Origin: Mycobacterium heidelbergense
Lineage (GTDB): Bacteria > Actinomycetota > Actinomycetes > Mycobacteriales > Mycobacteriaceae
NCBI RefSeq assembly: GCF_010730745.1
Contig: NZ_AP022615.1
Span: 3,596,001 to 3,660,000 of the forward strand
Direction of reading: 5' to 3'
DNA: 64,000 bases
Positions 8,400 through 17,096 of the stretch are shown piece by piece. A program made the translations under genes and the position numbers. Position 1 is the stretch's first letter, and each line of letters begins with the position of its first letter. The notes beneath the pieces are model-generated. The model was not told the origin of the DNA. It did no database searches and was given only the letters and a program-made list of their open reading frames with translations.

Positions 8400-9511
8400 A
8401 GGTCGACGGGCTGGACGTACCCAAGAAGAACCAAGCCTCGTGGGACTTTCGACCGGCTTTGGGTGATCGTTTTAGCGAACGCGTACTCCGCAACTTTTGG
8501 TGAGCAGAGAAACCGCTGTTAACTATATGAATCCCAGTATCATAGCAAACTCTGTCGGCCGGCAAATAGTTAAATATGAAAATACCTATCGGTAACAAAC
8601 AGGCCAGCATTCATCCCGGTGCTTAAGGTAGCTGTTGCCGCTACAACGCAATTGTTTGCCAGCGCATAGCGGACGCCGCTGTGTTTGCTGGGGGATAGCT
8701 CTTTGCCGCCGACACCGATGCCGCCGGCCGTGCTTGTCACCGAGGCGTTGTGACCTGCTGCAGCACGCGTCCCCACGATGACATTGGGAAGTACCTCGTT
8801 CTCCGGCCACCTGATCTGCCGCAGCCAGGTTTCCGCCAGCGACCAAAACCCATCCCGCGCATTCGGTCCACTGCTGCTTCGAGTTGGCCGACCCATTCGG
8901 CGATAACCCCCCATCACCGCCAGGGCCCACCTCCGTGCACACCGCTTACGGTCCACCCCAAGATTGGTGGTGGGTGCGGTACGCGCGGCCTCGTCCCAGG
9001 CGAGTGCTTGTGGTGAGTCGCCGGGCATGATGGGTATTGGCTTGTGCCACAAGCGCATACAGGCGCTGTCTGGCCTGGCGGTGCTGCTGCTCCGTGGTCG
9101 TCTTCTAGAGGCACCTATGGGCTGTCTCCTCCGTGCTGTAGCGGCACAGACAAGCCGTACGAATGTTTTCACCGCCCAGCTCGCGTCAGCATGCTGCCGC
9201 GGCTCGGTGAAATCCACCGGCACGTTGAGGGGAGTCAAATGCCTAGATATGAACGGATGGAGACGTTCCAATCATGGCTTTGTCGACACCCGACAACGAC
9301 GCGCCGTGACCCCACTTCAATACTGCCACTAAATGATTGTGCCGAGGCCGCCCACTTAGCGCAATTCAGGCAGTAGTTTTCGCATATTTCGGACAGGCTT
9401 TGCTGAATATAGATATCCACCACGTCGAATTTCCTATTCTGCTGCCACGATTCGCTTAACGTAATTCTTGGGTACGTTTAATTCGTCGTTATCCAGAATC
9501 GTACAAAGGAG
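8400..9511. repeat. upstream region of duplicated module, copy A
   Basis: About 1.1 kb without a supportable gene. It is diverged but collinear with 15075-16168: both contain the AT-rich patch with TAGTTAAATA, the palindrome GCTTGTGCCACAAGC, the phrase GTGAAATCCACCG, and end in AAAGGAG six bases or less before the ATG of a family gene. The open minus-strand frames here are not conserved in frame between the copies, so I treat them as non-coding or decayed. The AT-rich end (about 9400-9500) probably holds the promoter. Confidence 0.65.
9040..9054. promoter_or_regulatory. conserved palindrome in copy A upstream region
   Basis: GCTTGTG-C-CACAAGC, 7-base perfect arms. The identical 15-mer recurs at 15693-15707 in copy B although the surrounding sequence has diverged, which suggests selection. 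A regulator site or small hairpin are both possible. Confidence 0.4.
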
Positions 9512-10702
9512 ATGGTCGTGGATCTCGCAGCCCGCCCCCACATCACCGCTGGAGTGGCCTTGGCCAGCGCCGCTGTCCTCGCCGCAGGCCCCGTGGCCCA
9601 GCACCTACCCGACCTTCACGTCACTCGCCAGCTCTCCCAGGTGAGCATTTCCAACATCCAGCTCACCGACGCCGCCAGCAGTGTGATGGATCTGTTCTCC
9701 GGCGTGGAAAACGAACTCGCCTCATTCGCAAGCGGAGCAAGCGCGGCCGCGGTGCCTGTAGCTGCCCTCACCGACTTCATCAACCCCGCCGCACTACCCC
9801 TGCCCCTCGCGACGTGGGTGACCACTTTCCAGAACGCGGGCACCAACCTGCAGACAGCCGCTAATTTGATCCAGCAATTGCCGTTCCCGACCTTGCAACA
9901 GATTATCGCCAACTGGGCCTCATACGGCGATCTGTATGTCTCAACATGGCAAACCGCCGCGCAGGCTGCTGTCACTTACTACACCGGAACCACGGGTAAC
10001 GCTTTCTGGCCACTTCTGAACACGGTGTTCACCGACTTCGCCTTAGGTAGAATCGGTGGTAACAATGGTGCAGTAGCGAACTTAATCAATGCCTTCTGGG
10101 TCACCCCACTCACAAAGATCGGGCTGCCTCTGGAAAAGATTTTGCAGATTCCCGCGAACTTCACCCAGAATCTGGCGAACGCGACCGAATATCTGACGAC
10201 GACCGGCATAACCCAGATTGGTAACTTCTGGGTCAACACAGCTCCAAGCGTGGTCGGTACACCGCTCGAAAGCAGTCTTCAGGCTGCGTCTACCGCGTGG
10301 TCCCATGGGGATCCGGTGGGGGCGATCAGCAACCTGCTCAACACCCCCGGCGCAGTGGTCAACGGCTTTCTCAATGGTACTGGGAAAACGGGTTTGCTCG
10401 GCACTTTCTTCAACACCACCGTGTTGAAGACCGTTGCCCCGGGTGTGGCGAAGTCGATGGTGGCTCCCAATGCGGTGAATATCGCGACTGGTGGAAGCCT
10501 CCAAGCTGCGCTCCAGGGCTTTGTGACCCAGCTGACCAATGGCTGGCCATCCCTGAGCAACGCGGTGAGCGGCATTAGCACGGGATTGACCACGCTGCTG
10601 CAAAACGTTTCATCGCAAATGCCGTCGCTGTTGTCCGCCTTCGGTGCGACGTTCGCAAGCAATATTGGGTTGTTGATTTCTAACCTGCTCAAGTTGCTCT
10701 GA
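9512..10702 (+). CDS. alanine-rich secreted or surface protein (mycobacterial family, function unknown)
   Basis: A 396-residue protein beginning LAARPHITAGVALASAAVLAAGP, an N-terminal hydrophobic segment like an uncleaved signal. A low-complexity body rich in Ala, Asn, Thr, Leu and Ser follows. The C-terminal half carries regular amphipathic stretches (VSGISTGLTTLLQNVSSQMP) and ends ISNLLKLL. Similar N-termini occur in unannotated families of non-tuberculous mycobacteria; I know of no function. The ATG is supported by AAAGGAG. An interrupted paralogue starts at 16169. Export is inferred from the N-terminus only. Confidence 0.8.
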   Translation: MVVDLAARPHITAGVALASAAVLAAGPVAQHLPDLHVTRQLSQVSISNIQLTDAASSVMDLFSGVENELASFASGASAAAVPVAALTDFINPAALPLPLATWVTTFQNAGTNLQTAANLIQQLPFPTLQQIIANWASYGDLYVSTWQTAAQAAVTYYTGTTGNAFWPLLNTVFTDFALGRIGGNNGAVANLINAFWVTPLTKIGLPLEKILQIPANFTQNLANATEYLTTTGITQIGNFWVNTAPSVVGTPLESSLQAASTAWSHGDPVGAISNLLNTPGAVVNGFLNGTGKTGLLGTFFNTTVLKTVAPGVAKSMVAPNAVNIATGGSLQAALQGFVTQLTNGWPSLSNAVSGISTGLTTLLQNVSSQMPSLLSAFGATFASNIGLLISNLLKLL

Positions 10703-10746
10703 GACCGGTGTGGTCGCCGATGCGAGCCGGTGGCCACCGAACGGCG

Positions 10747-10777
10747 ATTGGCCCCCTTCGGCAAGGAGGGGGCCAAT
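10747..10777. terminator. hairpin downstream of the copy A gene
   Basis: An 11-bp stem ATTGGCCCCCT / AGGGGGCCAAT around a 9-base loop lies between the convergent alanine-rich gene and dehydrogenase remnant. There is no T tract. The same hairpin sits at 19359-19389 in copy B, with a loop of different sequence, so the stem is conserved. Confidence 0.65.
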
Positions 10778-10798
10778 TCGCTTTCGGTGGTGCGCTTC

Positions 10799-11004
10799 TC
10801 AGCTGAGCGGTTCGCCCCCGAAGTCGATGATGCCTCTGATGATGTTGCCGTTGAGCAGGTCGTCGTAGGCGTTGTTGATGTCTTCGAAGCGATAGCGTCT
10901 GGTGATCATCTCGTCGAATTGGAGCTGTCCGGTTTGGTAGAGCCTGGCTAGACGGCGATGTCGGCCTTGGGGTTGCACGAGCCGAAGATGGTGCGCGCCA
11001 GGGT
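10799..11004 (-). pseudogene. 3' remnant of a zinc alcohol dehydrogenase
   Basis: This reads as the last 65 or so codons of the intact dehydrogenase at 19411-20577 (TIFGSCNPKADIA, DEMIT, DINNAYDDLLNGNIIRGI), with a one-base loss around 10951. Homology stops abruptly near 11004, where toxin-antitoxin genes begin. A second decayed piece of the same gene lies at about 14740-14880, across the islet. Confidence 0.8.
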
Positions 11005-11085
11005 CACCGCATACGTCACCGCGTATGACGCGGCGCCCTTCGCTCTCGTCGGAGTCCCCACCCAGCAGGGCCTTTGCGCCGCTAC

Positions 11086-11937
11086 CTATTCGGCGCCGTG
11101 GACAAAGACGGGGTCAAGGTAGGAGGCGACCAAGGTGATCTGGTCTTCGAGGTTCTCCTCGCATGCGGATTCGAGGTGCTCCTTGCGGCGCCATGCGGCC
11201 CATTTCGCTTGTGCGACTGCGCCGTAACCAGCGAGGTGTGGTGCGACGGGTTCGAGGGTGACGCCGCGGTGGCGTGCGACGGCTCGTGCCGAGCGGAGCA
11301 GTTCATCGGGGTCGATGCCGTGGCGGGCGAGTGCGACGATATCGAGGTAGTCGCGCCAGCGGGTGCTGGTGATGCCGCGTTCGAGGATGGTGATGCCCTT
11401 CTCGGCGATGGTGGTCTCGGGCGCATAGCCGAGGAGTGTGATTGGGTCGCCGATGATCCGGTCGATGGTCACTTGCCGGGGTGGCGGAACGATCGGGTCT
11501 CCGGTGGATACATCCCAGGCCGCGGCGCCCTTCCATGGACCGATCGACACGGAGACCCGCACGCGCAGGCCCGGGTAGTGGGCCTGCTCGCGGATCTCCT
11601 GCACGCTGATCGTGTCGAGGTCAAACACCACCCCGTCATCGACCTCGATTGCGGCGATATCGCGGACCACCTGGCCAAGATGTTCGGCGGTGACGTCGGC
11701 GTTGACGGCATTGGAGTCGGCGTCCTTCGTTGGGCGCCGTATCCCGTAGGCGGCCAGCAGAATTCCGCCCTTGAGGACGAAGTCGCCGCCGCGGGAGGTG
11801 CGGGTGAGCCGGTCCAGGAACGATTCGAGGGTGTGCCGAATCAGGTACTCCTGTGTCGGTGCGCCGGTCCCGCTTTTCGCCGCTGTGGAACGGGCGAGGG
11901 ACTGAATCCGGCGGAACACCGTGTCGCCGGAGCTCAC
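11086..11937 (-). CDS. AbiEii-type nucleotidyltransferase toxin
   Basis: A 283-residue DUF1814/AbiEii family protein. Members are type IV toxins or abortive-infection effectors that act as nucleotidyltransferases. Visible are the segment VLKGGILLAAYGIRRPTKDAD, in which the G-G and D-x-D residues form the transfer centre, and the downstream EKGITILERGITSTRWRDYLD motif. The GTG start at 11937 overlaps the antitoxin stop (GTGA); the longer frame extends into the antitoxin gene and is rejected. It forms an operon with the AbiEi-like gene. Confidence 0.85.
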   Translation of the reverse strand: MSSGDTVFRRIQSLARSTAAKSGTGAPTQEYLIRHTLESFLDRLTRTSRGGDFVLKGGILLAAYGIRRPTKDADSNAVNADVTAEHLGQVVRDIAAIEVDDGVVFDLDTISVQEIREQAHYPGLRVRVSVSIGPWKGAAAWDVSTGDPIVPPPRQVTIDRIIGDPITLLGYAPETTIAEKGITILERGITSTRWRDYLDIVALARHGIDPDELLRSARAVARHRGVTLEPVAPHLAGYGAVAQAKWAAWRRKEHLESACEENLEDQITLVASYLDPVFVHGAE

Positions 11938-12491
11938 GCCAGCATCTCTAATGCGTGTAGGACAGGGGATTTCGCTCGTGGGAGGCGGGAGGCGATGTCG
12001 ATCAGGTGGGTCGGTTTGCCGCCTCGGCGTAGCCATTCGCGCAGCGCGTCTCGTGCCAGTTCGTAGCCGACCTCGCCGCGCAGCCGGAACGCGTCGGCGA
12101 TCGACCGCTCGGGCGAGTAGATCCCGATCGTCTGATCTGATCCTGGGATTGTGATCTCGTCGCGTCCGATTTCGAATGTGGCCCGGTCGAAGTGATGCCA
12201 GGCGATCGCACCGGTGCTCGCCGGTGTTCTCGTCCCGCGGGGGATCGCGACGTCCAGCGCGGCGGGGATCGTGTCGGTCAGGTCGTGATGGGCGAGTGCG
12301 GAGGTCAGGCAGATCGTGGCGTCGGGGCGCCGCGTCGCGGCCTCGATCTGGTCCCAGTCGGCGGCCGAGGCGTCTGCGGGCAGGTAGATGCCGCGGGCGA
12401 TGCGGTCAAACTGGCCCGCCCGTGCGCCGCGGTAGAGCGCGCTGCGCGACAGGCCGGCCTGTGCCGTCGTGCTCGGCGTCAAGGCATCCAC
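11934..12491 (-). CDS. AbiEi-type antitoxin
   Basis: About 185 residues. It has an N-terminal winged-helix-like region (LSRSALYRGARAGQFDRIARGIYLP) typical of AbiEi antitoxins, which repress their own promoter, and a C-terminal domain (SPERSIADAFRLRGEVGYELARDAL) that neutralises the toxin. The GTG at 12491 is preferred because GGGGAGG stands 8 bases upstream; GTG at 12500 abuts that site and is less likely. A perfect 19-base inverted repeat stands upstream. Confidence 0.82.
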   Translation of the reverse strand: MDALTPSTTAQAGLSRSALYRGARAGQFDRIARGIYLPADASAADWDQIEAATRRPDATICLTSALAHHDLTDTIPAALDVAIPRGTRTPASTGAIAWHHFDRATFEIGRDEITIPGSDQTIGIYSPERSIADAFRLRGEVGYELARDALREWLRRGGKPTHLIDIASRLPRAKSPVLHALEMLA

Positions 12492-12516
12492 CGATGCCAC
12501 CTCCCCTTCCGAGAAT

Positions 12517-12562
12517 GATACGGAACGTCTACAGGCAATCGTACCTGTAGACGTTCCGTATC
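12517..12562. promoter_or_regulatory. AbiEi operator: perfect 19-base inverted repeat
   Basis: Arms 12517-12535 and 12544-12562 are exact complements with an 8-base spacer and lie 25 bases upstream of the antitoxin start. AbiEi antitoxins are known to autoregulate through inverted repeats of about this length, so this is very likely the operator. As RNA it would form a strong hairpin in the leader. Confidence 0.8.
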
Positions 12563-12718
12563 GGGCGGGACGAGGCCGCGGATGAGCGGCGGGCAAGACG
12601 GCGGCGGCTCACCAAGACGTCTATGACTGTTCCCCCGGCCCCAGAAAAGTATGCAGCCGCGCGGACGCGGCCCAGCGGGCTGGACTATTACCGGAAGGGC
12701 CCGCAATACTATGATGCT

Positions 12719-12943
12719 ATGCGCACCACTCTTCAAATCGATGACGATATCCTCGAAGATGCGCGGAGCATCGCTCGTTCGGAGGGCCGGTCGGTCGGTG
12801 CGGTGATTTCCGATCTGGCGCGTCGGTCGCTTCGGCCCGTCGGGATTGTCGTGGTCGACGGGCTCCCGATGTTCGATGTGCCGCCAGATGCGCCAATCAT
12901 CGCCGACGAGGACGTCGCCCGGGGGCTCGAGGAAGACGTGTGA
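12719..12943 (+). CDS. VapB-type ribbon-helix-helix antitoxin
   Basis: A 74-residue antitoxin. The N-terminus MRTTLQIDDDILEDARSIAR is a classic ribbon-helix-helix beta strand and first helix, followed by SVGAVISDLARRSL. The acidic tail (IADEDVARGLEEDV) would wrap the toxin. The ATG at 12719 starts exactly at the conserved MRTTLQ; there is no Shine-Dalgarno and a TATGAT-like box is 5-10 bases upstream, so a leaderless transcript is likely. Its stop overlaps the vapC start. Confidence 0.88.
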   Translation: MRTTLQIDDDILEDARSIARSEGRSVGAVISDLARRSLRPVGIVVVDGLPMFDVPPDAPIIADEDVARGLEEDV

Positions 12944-13359
12944 CAGCGCTGCTCGACGTCAATGTGCTTATCGCGTTGAGCTGGCGTAACCATGCTCATC
13001 ACTCAGCGGCACGGGAGTGGTTCACGCGGTCTTCGTCGAATGGATGGGCTACCACGCCGATCACCGAGGTGGGTTTTGTCCGGATTTCGAGCGATCGCAG
13101 GGTGGTGCAGGTGTCGACGACTCCGGCGACTGCGCTTGCTCAGTTGGAAGCGCTGAGAGCTCTTCCGGGCCATGCGTTCTGGCCTGATGACGTGCCGTTG
13201 GTGGTTGGTGAGGGGGGTGATCGTGGTGCTGTGTCGAGCCACCGCCTTGTCACTGACTGTCATCTCATCGCGTTGGTCGCCCGGTACGGTGGCCGGCTGG
13301 TCACATTCGACGCTGCACTGGCCGATTCAGCACCCGCCGGCCTGGTCGAGGTTCTGTAG
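12940..13359 (+). CDS. VapC toxin (PIN-domain RNase, Mtu_PIN family)
   Basis: A 139-residue PIN protein. Asp in LLDVNVLIALSW, the Glu of PITEVGFVRI, the Asp of VTDCHLIALV and the Asp of TFDAAL make the expected acidic quartet. The pattern TPITEVGFVR is typical of the mycobacterial TIGR00028 subgroup. The GTG start overlaps the vapB stop. It is the third toxin gene in this islet. Confidence 0.88.
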   Translation: MTALLDVNVLIALSWRNHAHHSAAREWFTRSSSNGWATTPITEVGFVRISSDRRVVQVSTTPATALAQLEALRALPGHAFWPDDVPLVVGEGGDRGAVSSHRLVTDCHLIALVARYGGRLVTFDAALADSAPAGLVEVL

Positions 13360-13503
13360 TCAGCCGGTTTGCCACCCCGGCGCATCGGGCCCCAACGTCG
13401 TCACGGTGCGCTATGTTGCCCACGTCAGATGGTGGATATGCATCGCTTCCGTCAAATCCGCGTCCTGTTCTGTAATATCCTGTGTTCCAGAATAATTCGC
13501 GAT

Positions 13504-14160
13504 TTACGGCGGCGGTGCGGTCGATGCCGAGCGCTCGTAGATAGCCCAAAGTGTGAGTTGATCGCCATGGCGCGAATCGAATTGTATGCCCGTGGTGGGA
13601 TCGCCGTTAGGAGTGCTGAGCGTGTAGATCCACGCCGACATAGCCTGTGTGAGCCGCCGGTGCTTACCATCGCGGATTGCGGCAGCATCAAGATCCTGGA
13701 GTCCGCATTCCTTTGCCATAGGTAGGAATTGCCGTCTCAGCGTCGGCAAAGTCTCGTAGTGGCCGACGAGAACGAACCAGCCAGACAGCTCCGCCGAGCA
13801 GATCGAGCGAGGCTCGCGCCAGGCCCGCGGGATCTCCCCTGGACGGATAGTGGGATACAGATCGTCGGCATCCTCCACTGCGATGTCGTCCATGTCGCGG
13901 GCAGCAACAGGATCGGCGCGAAAAACCGCGAGCACCTCCAGATAGCAGGCAAGCGCCGACGAGCCCACGTAAAGAGTCCGCCAGATGCCCGCCGGATCAT
14001 CCCATCTGCCGGTGAAGCGGCCGTGCTCATCGGCGAACTCCCAGGGAGTCCAATGCCATGGATCGGGCTTGTAGCCCACCCGGTAAACCGGTAGTGCATC
14101 GACACGAGAGCCATGCACCAGCCCAAAGACGGTTCTAATTCGAACCGCGTCGGCAGGCAT
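13504..14160 (-). CDS. RES-domain toxin
   Basis: A 218-residue RES protein of a branch different from the one at 5171. The RES core is visible: PVYRVGYKPDPW near the N-terminus, GRFTGRWDDPAGIWRTLYVG and the Glu of ALACYLEVLA. The C-terminal half (IQFDSRHGDQLTLWAIYE) carries the conserved Ser region. In size and gene order it resembles M. tuberculosis Rv3189. The start directly follows the antitoxin stop (TGAATG), so translation is coupled. Confidence 0.82.
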   Translation of the reverse strand: MPADAVRIRTVFGLVHGSRVDALPVYRVGYKPDPWHWTPWEFADEHGRFTGRWDDPAGIWRTLYVGSSALACYLEVLAVFRADPVAARDMDDIAVEDADDLYPTIRPGEIPRAWREPRSICSAELSGWFVLVGHYETLPTLRRQFLPMAKECGLQDLDAAAIRDGKHRRLTQAMSAWIYTLSTPNGDPTTGIQFDSRHGDQLTLWAIYERSASTAPPP

Positions 14161-14547
14161 TCAGCCGACGGCGGAGAACTGGCGCGCCGCGGCAAGAACC
14201 AAGGCGCCGTCGGTTTCCAGATCGCCGTCGCGCAACACCCGCGCCGGCGATCGGTCATCGAGGACCGGATTGAGTCCCTGGAACCACGCTTGGGCGACTT
14301 CCTTGCGATCCCGTTCGGTGATCAGTCGCGCTGCGCGGTAGGCCAACCGAAGCCGTTCCACATCGGCAGCGTTGGCGATCTCACGGCTGCCCTCGGCCCA
14401 TTGGCGTACCGCGCGGGTCTCCTTGACTTTCCCTAGGTAGGCGACGAGTTTCGACCCCAGAAGCTCTCGCAACGCGGATACCAGCTCCGGGGTCGACATG
14501 GTGACCGCTTCTCGGTATGCGATCAGATCGGGCCGTGCGGGTGTCAC
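14161..14547 (-). CDS. Xre-like antitoxin partner of the RES toxin
   Basis: A 128-residue protein upstream of the RES toxin. A helix-turn-helix-like stretch is visible (SALRELLGSKLVAYLGKVKETRAVRQWAEG), followed by a region containing AWFQGLNPVLDDRSPARVLRDG, the DUF2384 pattern that caps RES toxins. Size and layout are like Rv3188. The start is a GTG at 14547; an ATG 16 codons inside is possible. Confidence 0.8.
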   Translation of the reverse strand: MTPARPDLIAYREAVTMSTPELVSALRELLGSKLVAYLGKVKETRAVRQWAEGSREIANAADVERLRLAYRAARLITERDRKEVAQAWFQGLNPVLDDRSPARVLRDGDLETDGALVLAAARQFSAVG

Positions 14548-14592
14548 CGTCGTCGTAGCCGCCTAACTCCACATAGAACTTAGAACACAAAC

Positions 14593-14608
14593 TTTTAGCG
14601 TGCTAAAA
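14593..14608. promoter_or_regulatory. putative operator of the second RES/Xre module
   Basis: A perfect 16-base palindrome, TTTTAGCGTGCTAAAA, lies 46 bases upstream of the antitoxin start in an AT-rich patch. It probably binds the HTH antitoxin. Confidence 0.6.
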
Positions 14609-14639
14609 CACTGAACTATCACACTCTAGATCACAGGCC

Positions 14640-14715
14640 AGTGTACTTCGCGGGGGCGCGCTGCGGCCACGGGTCGTCGACGGTGTTCAGTGACACTTAT
14701 GCCGGTCTGGCGTCC
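14640..14715 (-). pseudogene. fragment of a RES toxin gene
   Basis: The minus-strand frame reads ARPA-stop-VSLNTVDDPWPQRAPAKYT, which aligns to ARLAQASLSTVDGIWQRHVPAKYT at the N-terminus of the RES toxin at 5171-5764. The Gln codon has become TAA. About 25 codons remain. It marks the right edge of the toxin-antitoxin islet. Confidence 0.7.
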
Positions 14716-14739
14716 GTGAAGAGGCCGTATAGGGCGTCG

Positions 14740-14880
14740 TATGTCGAGAATTTTCGACGCCGCGCACGACAGCCGGGCAGTCGCCGTTGGCGGTGATAAA
14801 CGAAGGTAAGACCACCACAGCGTCGGCCGTCGCATCACCCTCATACGTCAGGTCTAGTGCCTCGGAAGGCCTGTCGGCGC
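14740..14880 (-). pseudogene. internal remnant of a zinc alcohol dehydrogenase
   Basis: The minus frame contains SEALDLTYEGDATADAVVVLPSFITA, matching EALDLVRELTYGVMADAVVVSPSLITA of the intact dehydrogenase at 19411-20577, with small deletions. It belongs to the same broken copy as the 3' fragment at 10799-11004. Only about 100 bases of the gene are missing between the two fragments, apart from the 3.7-kb islet. Confidence 0.7.
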
Positions 14881-15074
14881 ACCGGTTTCGCTTTGGTGCA
14901 TGGCTGACGTCACTGGGCAAGTGTCTTGACGAATGCTTTGGGGACGCGGTGTTCGCATAGTCCTTGAGCACCTGCAGTTGGTAGACGAGGTGTCCGACGA
15001 GGCAATCTTGCTCAGCCGGCCGGGCGTGGAGCGGGAGCCCGGTGTGGAGTCGAGGTCAGGCAGGCCGGCAAGCT

Positions 15075-16168
15075 GGATGTACTCGTGAAGAACGTGGGCC
15101 CGTGGCGTTTTCGACAGGCTGTGGGTGATCGCTTCAGAAATATGCGGCTTCGCAACCATCGCGAGGTTGAAAATTACCTGTTAGTATGCGGTTGCTTTGC
15201 TTTATAGCAAACTATGTCTGCCGCTAGAATAGTTAAATACGATATTACCGATCGGTAGTGCACTGGGCCGCATTCGCTCCCGCACCTACGATAGCTATTA
15301 CCACAGCAATCCAATTATTCGCCAGGACATACAGGGGCTCCTCTGGTATTTGCTGAGAGATAGCGTTTCGCCGCCGACACCGACGCGGTCAGACGGCGCT
15401 CGTCGACGACACACTGCGCTCTGTCGCGGCCGGCAACGCACGAGGACCTCGCGAGGCACCTCAATCTCCGGTCCACGTGATCTGCGACAGCCAGGTGTCC
15501 GCCACCGATGAAAACCCCTCCCATGCCCACCGGTGTTTCCGAGGCGGCCGACCCACCCGGCGAATCCTTCCGCCGTGATCGCCGGGCCACCTGCGTACGG
15601 ATCGGCTATAGGTTCACCCCAAGGTAGGTGGGTGTGGTGTGCCCGGCATTGTCCTGGGTGAGCGCTTGTGGATCGACGGCGTGATCGGATTGGCTTGTGC
15701 CACAAGCACACCGGCGCCGTCCGATCCTGGTGTGCGCTGACTCTGGTTGTCGCTGGCTCTACCGACGGTGATCTCCTCGTCTCGTGGCGGTACGGGCAAG
15801 CCGCACGACTGTTTTCGCCGCCCGCTCGCGTCATTCAGCTCGGGTGCTGCTCGGTGAAATCCACCGACACGTTGAGGGGCGTGAACCGGCTGGCTGTGAG
15901 TGAATCGAGATGCTCACCTCATGGCTTTGTTGGCGCCCGGCAGCGATGCTGTGTCACGCTCTTGCTGACTAATTCAGGTTCCGCCCATAAATGATTTTAG
16001 CAGGCCACCAATGTGCTCTAAATCAGCGATGGCTTTCAATGCACTTCACACGGGTTTTGCTGCATGGGTATATCACCACAGTTAATTTTTCATTTTATTG
16101 CCGTAATTCATCCAACGTATTTCACGAGTACGTTTAACACGCCATTATTCAGAAATCATACAAAGGAG
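15075..16168. repeat. upstream region of duplicated module, copy B
   Basis: Collinear with 8400-9511 at moderate identity. No gene is supportable; short minus-strand frames share isolated peptide blocks with copy A (for example LWHKPI and GVGG) but in frames that break, so an ancient decayed gene cannot be excluded. The palindrome at 15693-15707 and the AAAGGAG ribosome site at 16162-16168 are the clearest functional-looking elements. The preceding 14880-15075 shows nothing recognisable. Confidence 0.6.
15693..15707. promoter_or_regulatory. conserved palindrome in copy B upstream region
   Basis: The same 15-mer GCTTGTGCCACAAGC as at 9040-9054, kept intact while its flanks diverged. Confidence 0.4.
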
Positions 16169-16895
16169 ATGGTCGTGGATCTCGCAGCCCGCCCCCACAT
16201 CACCGCTGGAGTCATCCTAGCCAGCGCCGCCGTCCTCGCCGCCGGTCCCATAGCCCAGCACCTACCCGAGCTTCACCTGACCCAACCGTTCTCTCGGGTG
16301 AGCATTTCCAACATCCAGCTCACTGACGCCAGCAGCAGCGTGATAGATCTGTTCTCCGGCGTCGAAAACGAACTAGCATCCATCGCCAGCGGAGCAGCCG
16401 CGGCCGCAGTGCCCGCGGCTGCCCTCGCTGACTTCATCAACCCCGCCGCACTACCTCTTCCACTCGCGACCTGGGTTAACACTTTCCAGAACGCGGCCAT
16501 CAACCTGCAGACGATTTACAACACCTGGAGCAAAATTCCCTTCCCAGTCGCGCAGCAGGTCGTCGCCAACTGGGCCTCATACGGCGACTTGTACGTCTCA
16601 ACATGGCAAGCCGCCGCGAAGGCCGCCGTCGCTCTGTACACCGGAACCGGCACTACCAATGTCTGGCCTACCCTGAACTCGGCGTTCAACAGCTTCGCCT
16701 CAGGCAACATCACACAAGCGGTCCAAAGCTTGTCCAATGCCTTTTACTTCAATCCAGTTGTCGGCATCGGGCTGCCTATGGAAAGTATGTTGAAGATACC
16801 CGCCTACTTCACGCAGAATCTGGCGAACGCAACCAACTATGCGATCACCGGCATAACCGATATTGGTTTGGTTGGGCTCGACACAATTCCAAGAC

Positions 16896-17096
16896 AGGTT
16901 GCGACGGCGCTCGGACAAAGTCTTCAGGCTGCATCCTCCGCGTGGGCGGCCGGGGACCCGGTGGGGGCGATCAGCAACCTGCTCAATACCCCGGGTGCGG
17001 TGGTCAATACCTTCCTCAACGGCCCTACTGGGAACACGGGCTTGCTCGGCACCTTCCTCGACCGAACCGTGTTGACGACTATCGCCCCGGGTCTGG
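16896..17096 (+). repeat. 201-bp direct repeat, left copy (target duplication)
   Basis: Identical base for base to 18860-19060 by my reading. The repeats directly abut the two ends of the IS element, so they are best explained as an unusually long target-site duplication. Confidence 0.93.

Noticed and set aside
8570..9271. A 233-codon minus-strand frame upstream of the secreted-protein gene
   Set aside because: In the duplicated region (15298-15834) the frame is not maintained and only isolated short blocks match. Coding is not supported, although an ancient decayed gene cannot be excluded.
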